The notes beneath the pieces were generated by a model. That model saw nothing but the letters and a program-made list of their open reading frames with translations, had not been told where the DNA came from and made no database searches. The translations under genes were made by a program, and so were the position numbers. From Achromobacter mucicolens (lineage in GTDB: Bacteria > Pseudomonadota > Gammaproteobacteria > Burkholderiales > Burkholderiaceae_B), in assembly GCF_902859725.1 (NCBI RefSeq), contig NZ_CADIJP010000009.1, positions 186,001 to 250,000 on the forward strand: a stretch of DNA of 64,000 bases. Reading direction: 5' to 3'. Shown one piece after another: positions 28,305-35,111 of this stretch. Positions within the stretch are counted from its first letter, which is position 1; each line of letters opens with the position of its first letter.

Positions 28305-28328
28305 GGCGGCGGCTGCCCGGCCGCCGCC
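28305..28328 (+). promoter_or_regulatory. Intercistronic hairpin between the binding-protein and permease genes
   Basis: A perfect 9-bp GC stem (GGCGGCGGC / GCCGCCGCC) with a 6-nt loop, in the 140-bp gap before livH. No T-tract follows. Hairpins at this place in binding-protein operons often protect the upstream message or reduce read-through. Inference. Confidence 0.55.
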
Positions 28329-28428
28329 GCCCGCGCCCCAAGCTCAGGGCGCGGGGCATGCAGCCGCCTGAAAACAGCGTTCTGCCCAAGGGGGTTGGGA
28401 CGGAACACAGCGCCTCAAGACACACACC

Positions 28429-29301
28429 ATGATTCTTCTACAGCTCATCTATAGCGGTATCGCGCTAGGCATGATCTACGCGGTCATTGCCTTCGGCTAC
28501 CAGCTCACCTTCGCCACGTCCGGCACCTTGAACTTCGGCCAGGGCGAAGCCCTGATGCTGGGTGCGCTCGTCGGTCTGACGCTTGTCGGACTGGGCGTGA
28601 ACTACTGGGTCATGATTCCCATCGTCTGCATCTTCGGCTTCGCGCAGGGCGCGCTGGTCGAGCGCGTGGGCGTGCGGCCCGCCATCAAGACGCGATCCGA
28701 ATTCGGCTGGATCATGGCCACCATTGCGCTGGGCATCATCTTCAAGAACGTGGCCGAGAACATCTGGGGCCGCGACGACCTGCGCTTTCCTTCGCCGTTG
28801 CCCGAGGCGCCCATCCAGGTGCTGGGCGCGAACGTCTTGCCGATGGAGCTGCTGGTGGTGTTCGGCGCGCTGGGCATGATGATCCTGGTGGAGATCTTCA
28901 ACCGCAAGTCGATCTACGGCAAGGCCTTCGTCGCCACGTCCAACGACCGCGACGCGGCCGGTCTGATGGGCATCAACACGGGCATGGTCATCACGTTCTC
29001 GTATGCGCTGTCGTCGCTGACCGCGGCGTTCGCCGGCGTGCTGGTCGCGCCGCTGACGCTGACCGGCGCCACGATGGGCGCGGTGCTCGGCCTGAAGGCG
29101 TTTGCCGTCGCGATCATTGGCGGCCTGTCCAGCGGGATGGGCGTCGTGGTGGGCGGGCTGATCCTGGGGATCGCCGAGACGACCACCGGTTTCTATCTAT
29201 CAACGGGATACAAAGACGTGCCGGGATTGGTATTGCTGTTGCTCGTTCTGACCTTCAAGCCCGCCGGCCTGTTCGGCAAGACCGCGATCAAGAAGGTGTA
29301 A
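28429..29301 (+). CDS. livH: Liv-type ABC transporter permease (LivH)
   Basis: Inner-membrane permease of 290 residues with about eight transmembrane segments. Typical stretches are IYSGIALGMIYAVIAFGYQLTFATSGTLNFGQGEALMLG at the N-terminus and FAVAIIGGLSSGMGVVVGGLILGIAE near the C-terminus (the EAA-like loop for the ATPase). It forms the transport channel with LivM. livMG follows with a three-base gap, so the genes are coupled. Confidence 0.92.
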   Translation: MILLQLIYSGIALGMIYAVIAFGYQLTFATSGTLNFGQGEALMLGALVGLTLVGLGVNYWVMIPIVCIFGFAQGALVERVGVRPAIKTRSEFGWIMATIALGIIFKNVAENIWGRDDLRFPSPLPEAPIQVLGANVLPMELLVVFGALGMMILVEIFNRKSIYGKAFVATSNDRDAAGLMGINTGMVITFSYALSSLTAAFAGVLVAPLTLTGATMGAVLGLKAFAVAIIGGLSSGMGVVVGGLILGIAETTTGFYLSTGYKDVPGLVLLLLVLTFKPAGLFGKTAIKKV

Positions 29302-29304
29302 GCG

Positions 29305-31227
29305 ATGAAACCCCTGCACCTTCTCCTATCCATCGTGGCCGTGGCCTGCCTGGCCGCCGTGCCGCTGGGCGTGACCAACACGTATTACCTGCACCTGATT
29401 GAAACCATCATGATCTATTCGATCCTGCTGTTCGGGCTCGATATCGTGGTGGGGTACACCGGCCAGGTGTCGCTGGGCCACGCGGGCCTGTTCGGCATCG
29501 GCTCGTATGTGGCCGGCGTGCTGGTCTTTCACCTGCAGATTCCGATCTGGCTGACGCTACCCGCCGCCATCCTCATTGCCGCCGCCTTCGGCGCGGTGCT
29601 GGCCCTGCCGGCGCTGCGCGTTACGGGCCCCTATCTGGCGATGGTGACGCTGGCATTCGGCACGATCATCCAGATCCTGATCAACGAGATGACCTTCCTG
29701 ACCGAAGGCCCGCTCGGAATCAAGATCTCCAAGCCGTCCATCGCCGGGCACGTGCTGACCAAGGCCGAGTATTTCTGGCTGGTCGCCGCGCTGCTGGTGA
29801 TCTCGCTGATCGTGGTGCACCGGATCCTGAAGTCGCACCTGGGCCGCTCGTTCGAAGCCCTGCGCGACAGCCCGATCGCCTCGGACTGCATGGGCGTGTC
29901 GGTGTACCGCCACAAGGTGATCGCCTTCGTCATCAGTGCCGGTTTCGCCGGGCTGGCGGGCGCGCTGTATTCGTATTCCGAACAGTACATCTCGCCGAAC
30001 ACGTACAACTTCGAGCTCACGATCCTGTTCCTGCTGGCCATCATCATGGGCGGACGCAAGAGCCGAACCGGCGCCTTGCTGGGCGCGTCGATCATCGTGC
30101 TGCTGCCCAAGATGCTGGACGACATCGGCACATTCCGCCTGATCGCGCTGGCGGTGGCGATCCTGGTGACGGTAGGCAGCGCCGTGGCCATCTCGAAGGG
30201 CCGCACCGAGCCGCGCAAGGTTGCGGTGCCGGTGATCGGGACGATCGTGCTGGCCATCTTCTCGTACTGGCTGGAGGCCGTGACCGACTGGCGTCTGACC
30301 ATCTTCGGCGCCATGATCCTGTTCGTCGTGTATTACCTGCCCGACGGCATCGTGGGCTTCGTGCGCAACCTGTTCTTCTCCACGCGCCGCGCTGCGCTGA
30401 CGGTGAAGAAGGACCTGGTGAAGGAACAGGACGCCGTGCCCGACGCGGTGGCCGGCAAGGGCGAAACCCTGCTGGCGGCCAAGAACGTGCTGATGCAGTT
30501 TGGCGGCCTGAAGGCGCTGAACGAAGTGGACCTGACCGTCAAGCGCGGCACGATCCACGGGTTGATCGGACCGAACGGCTCCGGCAAGAGCACCATGATG
30601 AACGTGCTGACCGGCATCTACGTGCCCACGGCCGGTGCGGTGGAGTTTTCCGGTAAGTCGCTTGTTGGCCTGCCCCCGGCTCATATCGCCGAGGCCGGCA
30701 TCGCCCGCACATTCCAGAACGTGCAGCTCTTTGGCGAGATGACCGCGCTGGAGAACGTGCTGGTGGGCCTGCACCACACCTTCACGACGGGACTGGCGGC
30801 CATCGCGCTGCGCACGCCCAAGTGGAAGACCGAAGAACAGGGCGCACGGGCGCGGGCCATGGCGCTGCTGGAATTCGTGGGGCTGGAGTCGCTGGCCAAC
30901 GAAGAGGCGCGCAACTTGCCCTACGGCAAGCAGCGCCTGCTTGAGATCGCACGCGCGCTGGCGCTGGATCCGCAACTGCTGCTGCTGGACGAGCCGGCGG
31001 CCGGCCTGACAGCGCCCGACATCGTGGAGCTGCTGGCCATCATCCGCAAGGTGCGCGACCACGGCATCACGCTGATCCTCATCGAACACCACATGGATGT
31101 GGTGATGGGGGTGTGCGACACCGTGTCGGTGCTGGACTTCGGCCAGAAGATCGCTGAGGGCCTGCCCAATGAAGTGCAAAGCAACGCCAAGGTGATCGAG
31201 GCGTATCTGGGCGGCGCGCCCGCCTGA
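29305..31227 (+). CDS. Fused LivM permease and LivG ATP-binding protein
   Basis: A protein of 640 residues in which residues 1 to about 345 form a LivM permease (around ten membrane segments, with GYTGQVSLGHAGLFGIGSYVAG) and residues about 385-640 form a LivG ATPase. The ATPase has Walker A (GLIGPNGSGKST), the LPYGKQRLLEIARAL signature in the ABC position, Walker B (LLLLDEPAAGL) and the switch His (LIEHHMD). A linker of about 40 residues with charged sequence joins the halves. Such fusions occur in Burkholderiales. There is no sign of a frameshift. Normally these are two separate proteins. Confidence 0.9.
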   Translation: MKPLHLLLSIVAVACLAAVPLGVTNTYYLHLIETIMIYSILLFGLDIVVGYTGQVSLGHAGLFGIGSYVAGVLVFHLQIPIWLTLPAAILIAAAFGAVLALPALRVTGPYLAMVTLAFGTIIQILINEMTFLTEGPLGIKISKPSIAGHVLTKAEYFWLVAALLVISLIVVHRILKSHLGRSFEALRDSPIASDCMGVSVYRHKVIAFVISAGFAGLAGALYSYSEQYISPNTYNFELTILFLLAIIMGGRKSRTGALLGASIIVLLPKMLDDIGTFRLIALAVAILVTVGSAVAISKGRTEPRKVAVPVIGTIVLAIFSYWLEAVTDWRLTIFGAMILFVVYYLPDGIVGFVRNLFFSTRRAALTVKKDLVKEQDAVPDAVAGKGETLLAAKNVLMQFGGLKALNEVDLTVKRGTIHGLIGPNGSGKSTMMNVLTGIYVPTAGAVEFSGKSLVGLPPAHIAEAGIARTFQNVQLFGEMTALENVLVGLHHTFTTGLAAIALRTPKWKTEEQGARARAMALLEFVGLESLANEEARNLPYGKQRLLEIARALALDPQLLLLDEPAAGLTAPDIVELLAIIRKVRDHGITLILIEHHMDVVMGVCDTVSVLDFGQKIAEGLPNEVQSNAKVIEAYLGGAPA

Positions 31228-31245
31228 CGCCAAGGGGACAACAAG

Positions 31246-31968
31246 ATGCTATCGATCAAGAATCTGGAAGCAGGCTACGGCAAGGTGAAGGTGCTGCACG
31301 GCATCAGCATGGAGGTGCCCAAGGCAAAGGTGGTCACGCTGATCGGCTCGAACGGGGCCGGCAAGACGACGACGATGCGGGCATTGTCGGGGATGATCCG
31401 GCCGACGGCGGGGGAGATCACGCTGGGCAGCAAGCGCATCGACGGGATGGAGTCGCATCGGATTGCCCGATTGGGACTGGCGCATTCGCCGGAAGGACGC
31501 CGGGTGTTTCCGACGCTGTCGGTGACGGACAACCTGCTGCTGGGCGCGTTTCCCCGCCTGACGGGTAGCCGTCCTAAGGGTGACGTGCAGGCGGATCTGG
31601 GGCGGGCGATGGACCTGTTCCCGCGCTTGAAGGAACGGCGCGATCAGCTGGCAGGCACGTTATCGGGCGGCGAACAGCAGATGCTGGCGATGGCGCGTGC
31701 GGTGATGCTGAACCCGGAACTGGTGCTACTGGACGAGCCGTCGATGGGACTGGCGCCGATTCTGGTGGAGGAAGTGTTCCGGATCATTGCACGGCTCAAG
31801 GAAGAAGGCGTGACGATGCTGCTGGTGGAGCAGTTCGCGGCGGCGGCGTTGAATGTCGCGGATTATGGATATGTGCTGGAGAATGGGCGGATTTCCGTGC
31901 ATGGGAGTGCGGACAAACTGAAGCATGATCCGGCTGTGGTGGCGGCTTATTTGGGTGGGGCGCATTGA
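31246..31968 (+). CDS. livF: Liv-type ABC transporter ATP-binding protein (LivF)
   Basis: ATPase of 240 residues, full length for LivF. Walker A is GSNGAGKTT, the ABC signature is LSGGEQQMLAMARAV, and Walker B is LVLLDEPSMGLAP. It completes the high-affinity branched-chain amino acid transporter with the upstream binding protein, LivH and LivMG. Base composition near the 3' end is less GC-rich at third positions than in the rest of the operon. The stop at 31968 lies only 17 bp before repeat copy B, so there is no room for a terminator outside the repeat. Confidence 0.92.
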   Translation: MLSIKNLEAGYGKVKVLHGISMEVPKAKVVTLIGSNGAGKTTTMRALSGMIRPTAGEITLGSKRIDGMESHRIARLGLAHSPEGRRVFPTLSVTDNLLLGAFPRLTGSRPKGDVQADLGRAMDLFPRLKERRDQLAGTLSGGEQQMLAMARAVMLNPELVLLDEPSMGLAPILVEEVFRIIARLKEEGVTMLLVEQFAAAALNVADYGYVLENGRISVHGSADKLKHDPAVVAAYLGGAH

Positions 31969-32017
31969 GGTTTATTGGGGGTTTTTTTAGGCTGGCGTTG
32001 AGGGTGGTTCTTTAGAC

Positions 32018-32177
32018 GCCCGCCGCAGCGGGGGCCGAGGCGCGCGGGGCTACGATTGCGGTCCGGAGCCTTCGCTCCGGACTACCCCTTCGTCAACCTC
32101 GTACGCCTTCGGCTCCCTTCGGTTTCCCTCGGGCGCATCTACACGCCCCGCGCGCCTCGGCCCCCGCTGCGACGGGC
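32018..32177. repeat. Left hairpin module of repeat copy B
   Basis: Arms at 32018-32050 and 32145-32177 pair at 32 of 33 positions, with 26 consecutive perfect pairs (32025-32050 with 32145-32170). They enclose 94 bp with the 88-bp core at 32052-32139. Compared with copy A, two arm positions have changed on both strands together. Confidence 0.9.
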
Positions 32178-32361
32178 TCTTGTAGATTCAGCTTTGCGGT
32201 CTGCGGGGCGAGTGGGGTTCTTTAGGTTCTTGCCCACGGTGGGGGGAGAGAGAAAGATCTTGCGGGGCCCGCCCGCGGCGGCCGCGCGGGCGGCCTTCGG
32301 GGGCTTACGCGGCGACTTGCGTCGGGGCGATGACGCTTCGCGTGTGGCTGCTTCTGCTCTA

Positions 32362-32425
32362 GGTGTCTGACACCCGGGTAAGATTCGCATCATACCTAGT
32401 GCATCTCCCAAGGGTGTCAGACACC
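32362..32425. repeat. Pair of 13-bp inverted palindromes, copy B
   Basis: GGTGTCTGACACC (32362-32374) and GGTGTCAGACACC (32413-32425), 38 bp apart, identical in sequence and spacing to copy A. Confidence 0.9.
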
Positions 32426-32494
32426 GGCAGCGGCAGACGCTCTGGGCAGATTCAGGCCGTGACGGCAATAGTCATCAGTTGAACTCCAGTGCCC

Positions 32495-32551
32495 GATGGG
32501 CGGCGCGTACGGGTCGGCAAGTTGTAGCTGACCGTCGCCGCGCCGCCCATC
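32495..32551. repeat. Third hairpin of repeat copy B, the IS256 target site in copy A
   Basis: GATGGGCGGCGCG (32495-32507) pairs perfectly with CGCGCCGCCCATC (32539-32551). An inner stem is also possible (ACGGGTCGGC with GCTGACCGT). The octamer GTCGCCGC that was duplicated by the insertion in copy A lies here at 32534-32541. Confidence 0.85.
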
Positions 32552-32742
32552 ACCGCTCTCCCCCCTCTGACGAGCGTCATTCGAAAACCAATCTGCGCAC
32601 GCGCGCAAGCGCACCCCGCACCGACGACCCACGTCTCCGATGCCGATTGCCGCCGCCCGGGCGGCAGCAATTCGGCGGCCCCGCAAATCCCCTTCCCTGA
32701 CCACAGGTCTTACAGCGCCACATACCAAAGACCCTGGCAGCA

Positions 32743-32896
32743 CGGCGTCGCGGTCACCGTGGGTGCGAGCGCCGTCGATGCGCCCGAGGGAATCTGAAGG
32801 GAGCCGAAGGCGGACGAAGATGACGAAGGGGGAGTCCGGAGCGAAGGCTCCGGACCGCGATCGTGGGCGATCGTGCCCACGGTGACCGCGGCGTCG
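32743..32896. repeat. Right (inverted) hairpin module of repeat copy B
   Basis: The core at 32777-32864 is the inverted counterpart of the left core. Its arms (32743-32768 and 32871-32896) match at 22 of 26 positions, including 15 perfect pairs CGCGGTCACCGTGGG. Confidence 0.82.
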
Positions 32897-33023
32897 GGCG
32901 ACCTACGAAGAACCTCGTGGCAGACCTACATATAACCTACGAAGGCCCTAGTGGCACGGAGTGCGGTCGCCCTGAAGAACTCACATCACAGCACGAGGAT
33001 CATCAATCCACGAACCGCAGCGC

Positions 33024-33081
33024 AATAAAAAATGGGCCTATGCAGGCAACCGACCAGATCAGTCATCCCCTGCAAGGCCCA
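33024..33081 (-). terminator. Rho-independent terminator of ohr
   Basis: Read on the minus strand, a stem of TGGGCCT-TGCAGG pairing (33033-33046 with 33069-33081) is followed by a T-rich run (33024-33032). It lies 37 bp beyond the ohr stop. The 110 bp between the repeat's right end and this terminator show nothing further. Confidence 0.85.
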
Positions 33082-33117
33082 CTTCGCCGTCACATCAACC
33101 TCAATGCAACGTCAACC

Positions 33118-33543
33118 TCAAACGATCGTCAGCGTCACGTCGATGTTGCCGCGCGTGGCGTTCGAGTACGGGCACACGATGTGTGCGGCTGCGACCAGCT
33201 TTTCGGCTTCGGCACGGTCCAGTCCCGGCAGCGAGATCTTCAGTTCGACTTCGATGCCGAAACCGGTGGGGATCGCGCCGATGCCGACGGTGCCGTTCAC
33301 GGACACGTCTGCCGGGATCGCGATCTTGTCGCGGTTGGCGACGAACTTCATCGCGCCCAGGAAGCAGGCCGAGTAGCCGACGGCGAACAGTTGTTCCGGG
33401 TTCGTGCCCGCGGCGCCGGCGCCGCCCAGTTCGCGCGGGGTGGTCAGCTTGACGTCCAGGTTGCCGTCGTCGCTGACGCCACGGCCTTCGCGGCCTCCGG
33501 TGGCGGTGGCGTTGGCGCGGTAGAGGACTTTTTCGATAGACAT
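33118..33543 (-). CDS. ohr: Organic hydroperoxide resistance protein Ohr
   Basis: Thiol peroxidase of 141 residues of the Ohr/OsmC fold that reduces organic and lipid hydroperoxides in the cytoplasm. The two catalytic cysteines are Cys60 ([10 protein letters not shown]) and Cys124 ([13 protein letters not shown]). The active-site glutamate is in TNPEQLFA (Glu50), and the arginine in the N-terminal GREGR stretch. The divergence from typical OsmC favours Ohr. It is next to the MarR-type regulator ohrR, on the same strand, with a shared 10-bp sequence in both promoters. Confidence 0.95.
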   Translation of the reverse strand: MSIEKVLYRANATATGGREGRGVSDDGNLDVKLTTPRELGGAGAAGTNPEQLFAVGYSACFLGAMKFVANRDKIAIPADVSVNGTVGIGAIPTGFGIEVELKISLPGLDRAEAEKLVAAAHIVCPYSNATRGNIDVTLTIV

Positions 33544-33658
33544 GGTGTGGTTCCTTTGAATGAGAGTTTGAACTGCTTGCCTTGCGGGACCCTTCCCGTG
33601 TTGGCGGTCAACGATGAACTTGCGGCTTGCCTGAAAATTTAAATAGTGAACAACAATA

Positions 33659-33668
33659 TCGTGCGCTA
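33659..33668. promoter_or_regulatory. Candidate OhrR operator upstream of ohr
   Basis: TCGTGCGCTA within an AT-rich stretch (AACAATA...CTTATAAAA). Its exact complement TAGCGCACGA lies upstream of ohrR. It is placed about 115 bp before the ohr start, between the two genes. Confidence 0.6.
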
Positions 33669-33706
33669 CTTATAAAACCGGATGATGACAGTCATCACCC
33701 GCAACC

Positions 33707-34168
33707 TCAAAGACTTTCGACCAGCTTTTCCCGCAGCGCGTGCAGCGTCTTCGTCATGCCCTGCGCTTCGTCCAGCGAACACTGCGCCGCCGCACCGACC
33801 GCATGCGGCACCGCTTCGGCCTTTTCGCGCAGGTCGCGGCCCTGCTTGGTCAGGCTCACGATCACTTGGCGTTCGTCGTTCACGGCGCGCTTGCGCGTCA
33901 CCAGGCCGGCGGCTTCCAGGCGCTTGAGCAGCGGCGTCAGCGTTGCGGAATCCAGGAACAGGCGGTCGCCGATATCCGTCACCGTAATCTCGTCGCCTTC
34001 CCACAGCACCAGCATCACCAGGTATTGCGGATAGGTCAGATCCAGCCCGCGCAACAGCTTGCGGTACACCTTGTTCATCGCCAGCGAGGTCGAGTACAGG
34101 GCGAAGCACAACTGGCTGTCCAGCAGCAGCGGGTTGAAAACGCCTTTGGTCTTGTTTCTGGATTTCAT
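33707..34168 (-). CDS. ohrR: MarR-family redox regulator OhrR
   Basis: Winged-helix repressor of 153 residues. The peroxide-sensing cysteine of the OhrR group is Cys21 ([12 protein letters not shown]). The DNA-recognition region is about residues 60-95 ([33 protein letters not shown]), with the wing [11 protein letters not shown]. Oxidation of Cys21 by organic peroxide releases the repressor from DNA and switches on ohr. It is likely self-regulated, since a matching 10-bp element and the palindrome ATTGCGCAAT lie at its own start. Confidence 0.93.
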   Translation of the reverse strand: MKSRNKTKGVFNPLLLDSQLCFALYSTSLAMNKVYRKLLRGLDLTYPQYLVMLVLWEGDEITVTDIGDRLFLDSATLTPLLKRLEAAGLVTRKRAVNDERQVIVSLTKQGRDLREKAEAVPHAVGAAAQCSLDEAQGMTKTLHALREKLVESL

Positions 34169-34192
34169 TGCGCAATATTAAATAGCGCACGA
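34167..34192. promoter_or_regulatory. Candidate OhrR operator upstream of ohrR
   Basis: The perfect palindrome ATTGCGCAAT (34167-34176) overlaps the ohrR start codon, and TAGCGCACGA (34183-34192) follows after six bases. The latter is the complement of the element in front of ohr. Confidence 0.6.
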
Positions 34193-34235
34193 TTTATCGT
34201 CAACACTTTTTTTTGCGCGTCAGCTTGCCCCCGGC

Positions 34236-34943
34236 TTACGCCGCCTGCTCCGTTTCCGACGTGCCCCGATCCGACCCGTATTGCTTCAGGCCGTCCAGAT
34301 CCAGCACGCGCACCGCGCCATATTCGACGTTCAGCAATCCCGCTTCCTCCAGCTTGCGCAACGCCTGATTGGCGCGCTGGCGCGAGACACGGGCCAGATA
34401 GCCGACTTCTTCCTGCGTAATCGTCAGGCGCATGCCCATGCCCGGATACAGCAAAGGGTTGAAGAGCTCGGCCAGACAGCGGGCGACGCGCGCGTCGGGA
34501 TCCAGCAGACGGTCGTACTCCGCCTTGCCGATGAACTGCGCCACGCGCTCGTTCAATTGGTGCAGCAGGTAGCGGTTGAACGGAATACTGGTATCCAGCA
34601 ACCAGTCGAACGTCGCGCCCGGCAGGCGCGCCACCACCGAGTCGCGCAGCGCCACGATGTCATATTTGCGGACCTCGCGCTTCAGGAGCGAGCCCTCGCC
34701 GATCCAGCCGCCGGCGGGCACGCCCGTCAGCGATGCGACCTTGCCTTCCGAATTGCCCACCGACACCTTCACCAGTCCCGCGAGCACACCGATCCATGCC
34801 TGGGCGAGTTCGCCTTTGCGCTCTATGATCGATCCGGCAACGACCTGCTGCACGGAAAGGTCCCGCTCCACGCGCGCTTGCTGTTCGGCGTCGAGTACGC
34901 GGAACCAGGCGGCGGCGAGTTGCAGGGAGTCGGATAGCTGCAT
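34236..34943 (-). CDS. Crp/Fnr-family transcription regulator
   Basis: Regulator of 235 residues with a cyclic-nucleotide-like sensor domain (about residues 20-140) and a C-terminal winged helix (about 165-225: LTITQEEVGYLARVSRQRANQALRKLEEAGL). I see no cysteine cluster for an Fe-S centre, so it is not an Fnr-type oxygen sensor. It is divergent from the GTG-started CoA ligase of the second Liv-like cluster with a 168-bp gap, and is the best candidate for that cluster's regulator. The ligand is unknown. Confidence 0.85.
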   Translation of the reverse strand: MQLSDSLQLAAAWFRVLDAEQQARVERDLSVQQVVAGSIIERKGELAQAWIGVLAGLVKVSVGNSEGKVASLTGVPAGGWIGEGSLLKREVRKYDIVALRDSVVARLPGATFDWLLDTSIPFNRYLLHQLNERVAQFIGKAEYDRLLDPDARVARCLAELFNPLLYPGMGMRLTITQEEVGYLARVSRQRANQALRKLEEAGLLNVEYGAVRVLDLDGLKQYGSDRGTSETEQAA

Positions 34944-34985
34944 CGGGAATACCCTAAAAGGTCCTTGAATGTCGCGATGGTGACA

Positions 34986-35002
34986 GTTGGTAGCAACCCA
35001 AC
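34986..35002. promoter_or_regulatory. Inverted repeat in the divergent Crp-family/CoA-ligase promoter region
   Basis: GTTGGTAGCAACCCAAC, with 5-bp arms (GTTGG/CCAAC) separated by seven bases. It is placed in the divergent gap and could be an operator. The arms are short and this is a weak call. Confidence 0.35.
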
Positions 35003-35111
35003 CTTATACCTTAACTCCTGCCGTAAATCTAAAACCAACTGGTCAAGCACGCCGCCGCAGCCGCTTCAACGCAGGCACCGCGCGCGATGCGCCCAAACCG
35101 GAGGAGACAAC

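Larger units (their letters stand above)
31986..32913. repeat. Composite hairpin-rich repeat, copy B (uninterrupted)
   Basis: A non-coding repeat of about 928 bp with the same order as copy A: left module (32018-32177), spacer, 13-bp palindrome pair (32362-32374 and 32413-32425), third hairpin (32495-32507 with 32539-32551), and inverted right module (32743-32896). It lies just after livF and shows what copy A looked like before the IS256 insertion. Short ORFs inside are conserved only because the DNA is; their reading frames cross stem-loops and start at TTG. Function unknown. Confidence 0.88.

Noticed and set aside
32052-32139. Treating the repeat core as a tRNA or an integron attC site
   Set aside because: The inner hairpin and arms do not fold as a tRNA cloverleaf and there is no anticodon arm or CCA end. 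No integrase gene or attC core (GTTRRRY) is seen.
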